From Clostridia bacterium (GTDB lineage Bacteria > Bacillota > Clostridia > Lachnospirales > Lachnospiraceae): a stretch of DNA of 64,000 nucleotides. The notes under the pieces are model-generated. The model saw only the letters and a program-made list of their open reading frames with translations. It did no database searches and was not told the origin of the DNA. Of this stretch, positions 35,274-43,197 are shown one piece after another. Both the position numbers and the translations under genes were made by a program. How positions within the stretch are numbered: the stretch's first letter is position 1; each line of letters opens with the position of its first letter. Location: contig CAJTAT010000008.1 of NCBI GenBank assembly GCA_910574475.1, positions 1 to 64,000 of the forward strand, written 5' to 3'.

Positions 35274-36326
35274 TTACAATTTTCCTTCCAAATCTTCTGG
35301 GAGCTGGGCAAATTCTATGGCTGTCTGCCGAGTAATCCTTCCCTCCCGTTCGAGTTGCAAAATGGCCTCATCCATGGAAATCATCCCTAGTTTTCGGCTG
35401 GTTTGCATAATACTTGGAATCTGATGAGACTTGCCCTCCCGAATCAGATTGCGTATGGCAGGGTTGGCATGAAGCACTTCAAATGCAGCCACACGGCCTC
35501 TGCCATCTGCCCTTGGCATCAATTGTTGGGAAATAATAGCCTCCAAGACATTGGAAAGCTGTACCCGTATCTGCTGCTGTTGATGAGGAGGAAATACGTC
35601 TATAATACGGTCCACGGTACTGGCCGCTCCGATGGTATGTAGAGTGGATAAGACAAGATGTCCTGTCTCTGCCGCCGTAACTGCTACGCTGATGGTCTCG
35701 TAATCCCGCATCTCTCCCACTAAAATCACATCGGGATCTTCGCGCAAAGCAGCCCTGAGAGCATTGGCATAGCTTAAAGTATCCAGGCCGATCTCTCTCT
35801 GATTTACCATAGACAGCTTGTGTGGATGAAGGTACTCAATCGGATCCTCCAGGGTAATAATATGTGCATCCCTACAGGTATTCACTTTATCAATAATTGC
35901 CGCTAATGTGGTGGATTTACCGCTTCCCGTAGGACCTGTCACCAGTACTAACCCTCGTTTTTTCTGGTAGAGATCGATAATCGAAGAAGGCACACCCAAT
36001 TCCTCTGGTGAAGGAATCCGGGTGGACACCAGACGAAAAGCCAGTGCTGCCGCCCCCTGCCTGCGAAATGCATTGACACGGTATCTTCCTATCTCTGGGA
36101 TAGAATAAGACATATCGTACTCCCCACGCTCCATAAACTGTTGAAACTGTTCTTCATTCAGAATCCTGCGTACAACTGACATCGTATCTCCAGAAGTGAA
36201 AGGCTCTCCTGGCAAGGTCTCTAAGCCGCCATGAAGTCTCATCTTAGGTGGAATTCCTACTGTTATATGTACATCACTTGCTCCGGCCTCTGCGGCATAA
36301 GCTAAAATTTTTTCTATTTCGAGCAT
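35274..36326 (-). CDS. pilT: Type IV pilus retraction ATPase PilT
   Basis: 350 residues, the usual PilT length. It has the N-terminal PAS-like domain with SDVHITVGIPPKMRLHG, Walker A GPTGSGKST (131-139), Asp-box IITLEDPIEYLHPH, Walker B VILVGEMRDYETISVA, His-box VLSTLHTIGAA and the PilT-specific AIRNLIREGKSHQI. No tetracysteine motif is present, separating it from PilB. It drives retraction, so the giant adhesin could be pulled back toward the cell. The start at 36326 follows CAGGAGG; an upstream TTG has no site. It is the first gene of the operon. Confidence 0.95.
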   Translation of the reverse strand: MLEIEKILAYAAEAGASDVHITVGIPPKMRLHGGLETLPGEPFTSGDTMSVVRRILNEEQFQQFMERGEYDMSYSIPEIGRYRVNAFRRQGAAALAFRLVSTRIPSPEELGVPSSIIDLYQKKRGLVLVTGPTGSGKSTTLAAIIDKVNTCRDAHIITLEDPIEYLHPHKLSMVNQREIGLDTLSYANALRAALREDPDVILVGEMRDYETISVAVTAAETGHLVLSTLHTIGAASTVDRIIDVFPPHQQQQIRVQLSNVLEAIISQQLMPRADGRGRVAAFEVLHANPAIRNLIREGKSHQIPSIMQTSRKLGMISMDEAILQLEREGRITRQTAIEFAQLPEDLEGKL

Positions 36327-36477
36327 ATTAAATATCCTCCTGATAACCAATTTGAGTCAACTATCTCCATGTGAGCAATTCAGGCTATTTTTTCATTATT
36401 TATATTTTTTTATGTTTTTTTTTATAATTTTCTACTGTATTTTTCTGATTTTTCAGAAATCGTATAGTATATTACTT

Positions 36478-36544
36478 ATTATATAATTATTTTACATTTT
36501 AAAAAAGATAAATTTCCTAAGTGGTCGAAGCTATTCTTAAATGG
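36478..36544 (-). promoter_or_regulatory. Candidate promoter of the pilus operon with LytTR-like direct repeats
   Basis: Minus strand: -10 TATAAT (36478-36483), a 17 bp spacer and a poor -35 TTTTTT (36501-36506), a pattern that suggests activator dependence. Nine bases upstream of the -35 begins a direct-repeat pair, CCACTTAGG (36516-36524) and CCATTTAAG (36536-36544), 20 bp apart start to start. Each matches 7 of 9 positions of the AgrA-type LytTR box ACAGTTAAG. A LytTR regulator gene ends 101 bp away. The leader to pilT would be about 145 nt and very AT-rich. Confidence 0.45.
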
Positions 36545-36595
36545 TATTTAGAATAAGAATACATGGAATAAAATGTCTGATTTAGACGCAGAAAT

Positions 36596-36632
36596 AAAAA
36601 AGGCCTCCCACATTCGTGTCATGGGAGGGGCC
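36596..36632 (-). terminator. Terminator of the LytTR regulator operon
   Basis: Minus strand: stem GGCCcCTCCCA / TGTGGGAGGCC with a short loop, followed by TTTTTT and AT-rich sequence, 13 bp past the regulator's stop codon. It insulates the pilus promoter from read-through. Confidence 0.8.
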
Positions 36633-36644
36633 AGGGGGGGATAA

Positions 36645-37373
36645 TCATTTTTTTAGAAGAGAAAAGTACTGTTTTAGAGTCAAGGGATAATAGCGCCTGC
36701 TGACAGGAAAGCTCAGACCGTTCTTCATTTTTACCTCTGTCTTCAGTAATTCTGACACCTGAGTCAAATTGATCAGGTAACTATTGTGACATTTACAGAA
36801 ATACCATCCTGAAAGCTCCTGTTCCAGTTTGGACAAGGTACCATTCCATTCCAGGGATCTTTGGTCATCCAACCATACCCGGACGTGATGGGATACGGCT
36901 TCCATTGCAACGATAGATTTAAAGGGCAGGGAAAGCAAATCCCGTCCAATTTTCAAGTCTAGAACAGTACTGCAATAGCGCTCCTCATAGTCTGCCAAAA
37001 TAATGGTTTTCAGCTTTTCCCAGTCTAATGGCTTGACCAGATACCATAAGGGTCTCATCTCAAAGCTGTCAAAGACATAGTCCCGATGAAATGTCATAAA
37101 CACAAGGCTACAATCTATACCTCCTTCCCTCAATTCTCTGGCCAGATCCAGTCCATTTTGCTCTCTATCCTTAAATTCCACATCCAGAAGAAGGATATGG
37201 CAGGAACCTTCCTCTGACAGCAATACCTCCTTAAGCTGATCTGGATCTTGGTAGCCAGCAATGTGAAAATCTATATCTGGTACAAGGCCTAAACCTGTCA
37301 TAATCTCGTTTACTTTTTCGTGTGCCTGATTTAGGAAAATCTTCTCGTCGTCAACTATCGCAATTTTATACAT
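36645..37373 (-). CDS. LytTR-family response regulator (AgrA/LytR type)
   Basis: 242 residues. The receiver domain begins MYKIAIVDDEKIFLNQ, has the phospho-acceptor Asp in CHILLLDVEFKD and continues with GGIDCSLVFMTFHRDYVFDSF. A C-terminal LytTR DNA-binding domain (about 140-240) contains LLSLPFKSIVAMEAVSHHVRVWL and CHNSYLINLTQVSELL. The start at 37373 is chosen because AGAGGG lies 9 bp upstream; a longer frame reaches 37451 without a site. No cognate kinase gene is next to it. Its position and the LytTR-like repeats at the pilus promoter suggest that it controls pilus expression (inferred). Confidence 0.88.
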   Translation of the reverse strand: MYKIAIVDDEKIFLNQAHEKVNEIMTGLGLVPDIDFHIAGYQDPDQLKEVLLSEEGSCHILLLDVEFKDREQNGLDLARELREGGIDCSLVFMTFHRDYVFDSFEMRPLWYLVKPLDWEKLKTIILADYEERYCSTVLDLKIGRDLLSLPFKSIVAMEAVSHHVRVWLDDQRSLEWNGTLSKLEQELSGWYFCKCHNSYLINLTQVSELLKTEVKMKNGLSFPVSRRYYPLTLKQYFSLLKK

Positions 37374-37390
37374 AACTCTCATCCCTCTGT

Positions 37391-37972
37391 CTAAATGGAC
37401 AATGCTAAAATAACTTCTCTCATACTCTGTTCCCGAGAAAGATCCATGCATCCCTCCTCTGATGCCAAAGCTAATGAATCCACACGCTCCAGAAATTGCT
37501 TTAAATCCCTGAATATATGCACATGGATATGGGAAAAGCCATTATTTTTCAAAACTGTCTGGATATGCTTTCCTGCCTTTTTCCAATCGATATTTTCTAC
37601 TGTGTCTGTGAAACCTACCACTTCATCTTTGGTGATTACCAGAGCTGTGACTGGATAGGATTTCTCATAGGTTGTCAGCACAAGCTCATAGGCCACTGCC
37701 ATTTCACATGTATGAGAGGAAATCTCCTGATAGAGTTTTTCTGAAATGGAATGGCGCTTCCAAAATAGAAATACATTTACCAATTCTTTACAAGCCGGGA
37801 GACAGCCCACCACAGCCACAATGGTAAAATAATTTTCTTTTGTACCTGTAGTGAAGTAGCCCGCCAGAAAAATAGAAATGGGCAGAAGGAAAAACACGAA
37901 GGTTTTTAGTATCTGTCGTTTTTTGTGGGCATCTGTGTAACCATAAGTACCTTTCCGTATTTTTATGCTCAT
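37391..37972 (-). CDS. Two-TM membrane protein of unknown function
   Basis: 193 residues, not recognised as a named family. Two closely spaced hydrophobic segments (about 25-42 and 47-68) are followed by a cytoplasmic domain of about 120 residues without catalytic motifs. It is neither a histidine kinase (no H-box or ATPase) nor a pilin. It lies 17 bp before the LytTR regulator gene and is probably co-transcribed. A signalling partner for the regulator is possible, but unrelated function is equally likely. The start may be Met1 (37975) or Met2. Confidence 0.6.
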   Translation of the reverse strand: MSIKIRKGTYGYTDAHKKRQILKTFVFFLLPISIFLAGYFTTGTKENYFTIVAVVGCLPACKELVNVFLFWKRHSISEKLYQEISSHTCEMAVAYELVLTTYEKSYPVTALVITKDEVVGFTDTVENIDWKKAGKHIQTVLKNNGFSHIHVHIFRDLKQFLERVDSLALASEEGCMDLSREQSMREVILALSI

Positions 37973-38050
37973 CATATCATCCTTTTTAGAATTTCTATAT
38001 TTCTTTTGAGTGGATTTTTTTATTTTAGTCTATCTCTCAAAGAATTACAA

Positions 38051-38815
38051 CTACAAAAAGATTCTTCCCATAATCCAAAGCAAGAATTTCTGTGGAAACA
38101 ACTTAGCTATCAAACGCACGATTCGTATGTAGCTTCCATAAATGGATAAGGATCTCCCTGCTTCTGCGTCAAATAAAGCCTTTCGTACTACTTTCTTAGG
38201 CTTTGCCAGAAATATTTTTTTCCAGAAATTCAAGACAATCTCTCCTGTGTGGAAAAATTCTGTATCCACTGGTCCAGGACATACTGAGGTTACAGAGATT
38301 CCTCTGCTCTTCAGCTCTCTTCCCAATGCCTGATCAAAGGAGAACACATAAGACTTGCTTGCTGCATAGATAGCAAAGCCAGGCTGGGGCAGAAAGGCCG
38401 CCCCAGAATCTACCTGTATGATACGGCTTCTCTTTCTCAGATACGGCAGACATAGCATAGTTACAACAGTTAGGGCACGGCAGTTTACATCCAGCATCCG
38501 ACAGGCATCTTTCCAATCCTGATCCTCTATGAGACCACTTTTCCCACAGCCAGCACTGTTTACCAGAAGCCGGATGCAAGGATGTTCTCTTTTTAAAAGT
38601 AACTCCAGTTTTTCCAAATCCGTATCCTGAGACAGATCCAGAGAAAGAATTTTTAACTGCTTCCCCGAAAGTTCTTCCTTTAGCTCCAAAAGAGCCTGTT
38701 CTCTTCTGGCAAGCACCCAAATCTCTTCCAGAGACGGGTAGCCGGATGCAATCTGCCGGACAAATTCTCTTCCTATCCCAGAGGATGCCCCTGTGACCAG
38801 GGCTATGTACTTCAT
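38051..38815 (-). CDS. Short-chain dehydrogenase/reductase
   Basis: A 254-residue classical SDR with the cofactor motif TGASSGIG (8-15), the structural VNSAGCG motif (NNAG-like) and the catalytic Ser/Tyr-X3-Lys in QVDSGAAF and YAASK (Tyr about 150). The acceptor PGPVDTEF motif follows. The absence of an acidic residue at the end of the second strand (WVLARREQ) favours NADP(H). The hydrophobic C-terminus is typical of SDRs acting on lipophilic substrates. It overlaps the HAD gene by 4 bp. The substrate is not predictable. Confidence 0.85.
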   Translation of the reverse strand: MKYIALVTGASSGIGREFVRQIASGYPSLEEIWVLARREQALLELKEELSGKQLKILSLDLSQDTDLEKLELLLKREHPCIRLLVNSAGCGKSGLIEDQDWKDACRMLDVNCRALTVVTMLCLPYLRKRSRIIQVDSGAAFLPQPGFAIYAASKSYVFSFDQALGRELKSRGISVTSVCPGPVDTEFFHTGEIVLNFWKKIFLAKPKKVVRKALFDAEAGRSLSIYGSYIRIVRLIAKLFPQKFLLWIMGRIFL

Positions 38816-39483
38816 ACCTTCAGCCTCCGATAACTTCCATCCAGCACCTGTTCAAAGCTCTCAATATAGTAATCTGCCAGTTCACAAATCAGCTCCTTAC
38901 GCGCTGCGCAATAGGGCTCTTCCACAGCACAGACTCGTATCCCTGCATTGATACCAGCCTTTATCCCGGCTGGCGTATCCTCAAAGATCAGACATTCTTC
39001 AGGAGAAATCCCAAGATTTTCAGCCACCATAAGATAAATATCTGGTGCCGGCTTTCCGGCTCCGGCCTCGCAGGAGGTCATACAGCAATCAAAATAAGGA
39101 GTAAGCTCTAAGGATTCCATTACTGCATCCAGAAGTTCCCGGCTATTGCTGGTGGCAATTCCCGTGCGGATCCCCTGACCTTTTAAGTAATGTAGAAAGT
39201 TTATTGCGCCTGGCTTCATGGGAACTTCATGAGCATATTTATCTTTTGCCATCTCAATCCATTCTGCCTTAATTTCATCCAGGCTCTTTGCAAAGCCAAA
39301 CTTACTCTTAAAATAAGCTGCTGTCTCAGAGAAACTCATACCTTCAATCTCATTTTGAAGGTTTTTAGGCAATTCAATTCCATATTTTCCCAAGTATTCT
39401 ACATCAATATCCCCCCACATCCACATGGAATCAACCAGGGTCCCATCCAGGTCAAAAAGGACTGCTTTTACATTCTCTAACAT
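38812..39483 (-). CDS. HAD-superfamily hydrolase (beta-phosphoglucomutase/phosphatase-like)
   Basis: 223 residues, HAD subfamily I. Motif 1 FDLDGTLVDS has Asp11 (nucleophile) and Asp13, motif 2 is GIATSNSRE, motif 3 has Lys in GKPAPDIYL and motif 4 IFEDTPAGIKAG. A helical cap lies between motifs 1 and 2. Such enzymes hydrolyse or isomerise sugar phosphates; the exact substrate is open. The start at 39483 follows AGGAGG. It overlaps the pseudouridine synthase gene by 7 bp. Confidence 0.85.
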   Translation of the reverse strand: MLENVKAVLFDLDGTLVDSMWMWGDIDVEYLGKYGIELPKNLQNEIEGMSFSETAAYFKSKFGFAKSLDEIKAEWIEMAKDKYAHEVPMKPGAINFLHYLKGQGIRTGIATSNSRELLDAVMESLELTPYFDCCMTSCEAGAGKPAPDIYLMVAENLGISPEECLIFEDTPAGIKAGINAGIRVCAVEEPYCAARKELICELADYYIESFEQVLDGSYRRLKV

Positions 39484-40190
39484 TTCGTTTCCTCCTGAAG
39501 TAATCTTAATTCCTCCTCTGTTAGTGGACGATACTCCCCGGGGTTCAGCCTGGGATCCAGCTTCAGGCTTCCCATGGACAGGCGCTTTAAAAAGAGGACC
39601 TGGCAACCGACCGCAGCGAACATTCGCTTAATCTGATGATATTTGCCTTCCCGGATTGTCACAAAAACTTCCGATTCCTCTCCATCTTTTTCTATCTTAA
39701 GAACTGCCGGAAGTGAAGGCTTTGCTTCCCCAATATCCACCCCTTTTGCAAATGCCTGCACATGCTCCTTGGTAATACGTCCCTTTACTCTGGCAAAGTA
39801 AGTCTTGTCCACATGTTTTCGCGGGGACAGGAGGCAATGGGCTAAATTTCCATCATTGGTTATCAAAAGGAGTCCCTCTGTATCCTTGTCCAGCCGTCCC
39901 ACTGGAAAAAGATCCGACCGCTTCTTCTCTTTTATCAGATCCAGAACCGTAGTGCAGTTCTTATCTGAACTGGCAGAAATACATCCTGCAGGCTTATTCA
40001 GCATATAATATTCTTTCTCCACATAGGAGAACTCTTTTCCTTCCACACAGATCTTCTGTTCTGTTTCCACTTTCTGCTCTGGCCTCAGTGCTGTCACACC
40101 ATCCACCGTGACCAACCCCTTACGAATCAGCTGCTTGACCTGTGTGCGTGTTCCAAGGCCCATGTCACATAAAAATTTATCTAATCGCAT
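39477..40190 (-). CDS. 16S rRNA pseudouridine synthase (RsuA/RluB family)
   Basis: 237 residues. The S4 RNA-binding domain (1-50, MRLDKFLCDMGLGTRTQVKQ) is followed by the catalytic domain with VGRLDKDTEGLLLITNDG, whose Asp101 is the catalytic residue, and the conserved EGKYHQIKRM motif. It isomerises a uridine in ribosomal RNA. The start at 40190 is the family start; GTG at 40211 is an alternative because GGAGG lies 14 bp from the ATG. It follows the RNA methyltransferase gene by 8 bp, making an RNA-modification pair. Confidence 0.88.
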   Translation of the reverse strand: MRLDKFLCDMGLGTRTQVKQLIRKGLVTVDGVTALRPEQKVETEQKICVEGKEFSYVEKEYYMLNKPAGCISASSDKNCTTVLDLIKEKKRSDLFPVGRLDKDTEGLLLITNDGNLAHCLLSPRKHVDKTYFARVKGRITKEHVQAFAKGVDIGEAKPSLPAVLKIEKDGEESEVFVTIREGKYHQIKRMFAAVGCQVLFLKRLSMGSLKLDPRLNPGEYRPLTEEELRLLQEETKC

Positions 40191-40198
40191 TTGCTGAT

Positions 40199-41623
40199 TT
40201 ATAACCTCCACCCTGCATAGTACTTATTCCGCAGACTTCCATTCACCAGCTTGGCCCATCCCAGAGGCTGTCCATCCACACAGACCAGACGCCATCCAGA
40301 GGAAGGAGCTTCTCCTGTCAGATCGTCTACCTCCAGGGTCTCTCCTTTGAGATAACGAAGTACCCGCTGGTCTTTGGAAGAAAAATCAATGACTGCCGAG
40401 CACTCCTCTTTCTTCAAAGCCATAGCCAAAGCCTGACTTGGCTCAAAACGCTTCTTTCCAACTTCCCCCAGATAAAGCCCTGTGCGTAAGAAACGAAGCC
40501 CCCGGATATTTCTGTCCCAGAGGGTTTTGGGTAAGCTGTAGAGCTTCTTGTCATACAGGCGGAGACTCATTTTCTCAATAGGAAGTAAAATTAGTCTCTG
40601 AAAATCTTCCCACTCCTGACAAATTTCTGGCTTTCTGGCCTTAACTCTAGAAATTTCACTTTCTTCTGAGTACTTCTTCTCTTTCTGAAGCAATGCCAGA
40701 AAATGTCCCTCCCCCTTCATCCGATGAGGATAAATGCGGACGCACTTCTTTATCTGCTCCTTATGTTCTTTGGTAAGCTTTCGGCTTTCCAACTCCTCTA
40801 TCAACTCTGGTCTTCCTCTGGAAAATCCCTCATAATCAGACAGAGAAACCACTTGAAAAGCTCTCTCATTTTCCAACAGCCAGGCAATCGTCCCCTCATT
40901 TTCCTCTGGGGAAAAGGTACAGGTGGAATAAAGCAATTGCCCGCCAGGCTTTAAAAGCTTTGAGGCTTGCTCTATAATCTCTCTCTGAATAGGGGCATAA
41001 TGGCTTGGTCCATGCTCCAGCCAATCTTTTTTCATAGAAGGATCTCTGCGAAACATTCCCTCTCCAGAGCAGGGAGCATCTACCAGTATTTTGTCGAAAA
41101 ATCCCTGGAAATAAGAAACTAATCTCTGTGGCGTCTCACTTGTCACCAAAATATTGGCAGCTCCAAACAGCTCCAGATTCTTAAGCAACCCTTTTGCTCG
41201 GGAATTGCTGATATCATTTGCTACCAAAAGTCCGGTACCTTTCAGACGGGCAGCCAGTTCTGTGGCCTTTCCTCCAGGAGCTGCACAGAGATCCAAGACC
41301 CGGTCTCCCTCTTCAATAGGAAGATAGGCAGCCGGTGTCATAGCGCTGGGCTCCTGGAGGTAATAAAGTCCAGCAGCATAATAAGGATGACGAGAAGCGG
41401 AAATCTTGGGAGACAGATAAAATCCATTTCTAATCCAAGGAATTTTCTCCAAAGGAAATGGAGAAATCTTCTCAAATTCCTCCACATCTATTTTGGAAGT
41501 ATTGACTCGAAGTCCCCGAAAGCTCTCTTCCTGAAAACTGTCCATCCAGGCCTGATATTCCTCTCCCAACAATTTTTTCATATTTTCCAAAAATTTTTCT
41601 GGCAACTGTAACTCAAAATTCAT
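40199..41623 (-). CDS. RsmF-type rRNA (cytosine-5) methyltransferase (NOL1/NOP2/Sun family)
   Basis: 474 residues. The SAM-binding core has DLCAAPGGKATELAA and VANDISNSRAKGL. The two family cysteines are in DAPCSGEGMFRR and YSTCTFSPEENEG. The C-terminal PUA-like/RsmF extension (about 290-474) contains GHFLALLQKE and FLRTGLYLGE. It methylates cytosine in ribosomal RNA using SAM. The nearest SD-like site is weak and distant (GAGGA about 14 bp upstream). Confidence 0.9.
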   Translation of the reverse strand: MNFELQLPEKFLENMKKLLGEEYQAWMDSFQEESFRGLRVNTSKIDVEEFEKISPFPLEKIPWIRNGFYLSPKISASRHPYYAAGLYYLQEPSAMTPAAYLPIEEGDRVLDLCAAPGGKATELAARLKGTGLLVANDISNSRAKGLLKNLELFGAANILVTSETPQRLVSYFQGFFDKILVDAPCSGEGMFRRDPSMKKDWLEHGPSHYAPIQREIIEQASKLLKPGGQLLYSTCTFSPEENEGTIAWLLENERAFQVVSLSDYEGFSRGRPELIEELESRKLTKEHKEQIKKCVRIYPHRMKGEGHFLALLQKEKKYSEESEISRVKARKPEICQEWEDFQRLILLPIEKMSLRLYDKKLYSLPKTLWDRNIRGLRFLRTGLYLGEVGKKRFEPSQALAMALKKEECSAVIDFSSKDQRVLRYLKGETLEVDDLTGEAPSSGWRLVCVDGQPLGWAKLVNGSLRNKYYAGWRL

Positions 41624-41632
41624 ATGTATAAC

Positions 41633-42445
41633 TCAATCCTCTGAGGCCAATGACTGGGCCCGGTATCCTTCTGCAATCATATCCAATTGCTTGTTAAAGC
41701 GCTCCAATTGCTCAATATCATTCATTGCATACACTCGGTAAAATTCATCCTGGATCTTGGCAATCTCCCGCTTATTTGCCACATTATAAAGATTCTGTAT
41801 ATTATTTAAAATATCTGCCACAATATTTGCCTGATTCTGAAACAGGATCTGTGCATCCATGATTTCACTGCGCACACTTGCCATCTCATTATCCAGCATA
41901 ATAATGGCACTAGCCGCATTGAGCAAGCGCTCCCGAATATGCTTGGGAATATTTTTCTTATACTTGTATTGCAGGGAGTGTTCCACTGTCGCCCAGAAGT
42001 TCATAGCCATGGTTCGAATTTGTACTTCCATTTTCAATCTCTTCGAGCCGTCCAGTGTATCTACTGTGTAATAAATAATCATATGGTAGCTTCGATATCC
42101 TGAGCTCTTCATATTGCGAATATAGTCCCGCTCCTGCTTTACCTCCATATCCTTCCTGTTTCGGATTATCTCTACTACTTTATCGATGTCCTCCACAAAT
42201 TGGCAGATAATCCGTATTCCCGCTAGATCCGCGATCCGATCTTCTACATTTTCCAGAGAGACCTTTTTCTTTTGACACTTATCCAAGATACTGGATATGG
42301 ATTTTACCCTGCCGATTACCCGCTCAATGGGACAATACAGACCTCTATCATGGTGTTCCTTAATGAGATGATTAAATTTTGTTGTCACTTCCTTGACGGC
42401 AAGCTCATAAGGATTCAAAATCTCCCGCCATAATTGTATTTCCAT
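41633..42445 (-). CDS. Small alarmone synthetase (RelQ/YjbM-like GTP pyrophosphokinase)
   Basis: 270 residues with a RelA/SpoT synthetase domain only (about 45-175): RVKSISSILDKCQKK, DLAGIRIICQFVEDID, SGYRSYHMIIYY and MEVQIRTMAMNFWATVEHSLQYK. No HD hydrolase, TGS or ACT domain is present, so it makes but cannot degrade (p)ppGpp. A helical tail of about 90 residues follows, as in tetrameric RelQ proteins. A good AGGAG site precedes the ATG. It would feed the stringent response. Confidence 0.9.
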   Translation of the reverse strand: MEIQLWREILNPYELAVKEVTTKFNHLIKEHHDRGLYCPIERVIGRVKSISSILDKCQKKKVSLENVEDRIADLAGIRIICQFVEDIDKVVEIIRNRKDMEVKQERDYIRNMKSSGYRSYHMIIYYTVDTLDGSKRLKMEVQIRTMAMNFWATVEHSLQYKYKKNIPKHIRERLLNAASAIIMLDNEMASVRSEIMDAQILFQNQANIVADILNNIQNLYNVANKREIAKIQDEFYRVYAMNDIEQLERFNKQLDMIAEGYRAQSLASED

Positions 42446-42491
42446 AAAAATTCTCCTACTATAGATTCCACTGTTTTTTAGTTCCGTTTGT

Positions 42492-43154
42492 TTAATAGGA
42501 ATAGCTCAGTTTATTCTGCTCCAGGTATCTTAAAAACCAGTAAGGATTGACTGCCAGCTCTGGCAGCTGTTCCGTCCGTATGTAAATACCCAGGTGCAAA
42601 TGTACATCAAACTTTCCTCTGGTCCCCTCCTCTTTGCCATATCCCGTATCTCCCATATACCCCAGAAGCTGTCCGGCTTTTATCACATCTCCCGGTTCAA
42701 ACTCCTCGGCATAGGAATCAAGATGTGCATAGTAAAAATAGACATTATGGATACTGCGAATCCCGATTCTCCAGCCACCTTTCTCCAGCCATCCTATCTT
42801 TTCTACTACGCCATCACTGATACTTACCACAGGATAATAGCCGCTTTTATTAATATTTGCCATCAAATCTGTCCCCTCATGTCCATAGGAGCCGCCGTAA
42901 GTACGTTCAAACAGCCAGCTATTCTCATAGGAAACTGTCGCTTCCTCATTCTCTGTGGACTCAGGGATTGGAAAGTAGACAAGATCTTTCCAGATATTTT
43001 CGTAAAGCTCATATAAAGCACGAGCCTGCCTGGCAGGCTCGTCTGTCTCTTCAGAGACTGGAATCTTCTGTTCCTCCAGCCAGACAAGCTCAAACTGAAC
43101 GAAAAAGCATACACTAATAATCAGTAATAGATAAGAAGCAATTGACAGCCGCAT
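42492..43154 (-). CDS. M23 (LytM-type) membrane-anchored metallopeptidase
   Basis: 220 residues from the chosen start, with one N-terminal transmembrane helix and an extracellular M23 domain. The zinc ligands are present: GHEGTDLMA (His and Asp) and DVHLHLGIYI (His-X-His), with YYAHLDS between. Such proteins cut wall peptide bridges or act as sporulation-related endopeptidases (SpoIIQ-like). The start at 43154 has ACAGGAGG closely upstream; the ATG at 43187, 11 codons longer, lacks a site. Confidence 0.82.
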   Translation of the reverse strand: MRLSIASYLLLIISVCFFVQFELVWLEEQKIPVSEETDEPARQARALYELYENIWKDLVYFPIPESTENEEATVSYENSWLFERTYGGSYGHEGTDLMANINKSGYYPVVSISDGVVEKIGWLEKGGWRIGIRSIHNVYFYYAHLDSYAEEFEPGDVIKAGQLLGYMGDTGYGKEEGTRGKFDVHLHLGIYIRTEQLPELAVNPYWFLRYLEQNKLSYSY

Positions 43155-43197
43155 AGTCCTCCTGTAGAACAATAATTCCCTATCCATTACTATATGA

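Noticed and set aside
16117..36326. Operon considered as a type II secretion system or ComG DNA-uptake system
   Set aside because: It has PilT and PilM/N/O-like proteins, no secretin, and many more and larger pilins than comG operons, so a type IV pilus fits best.
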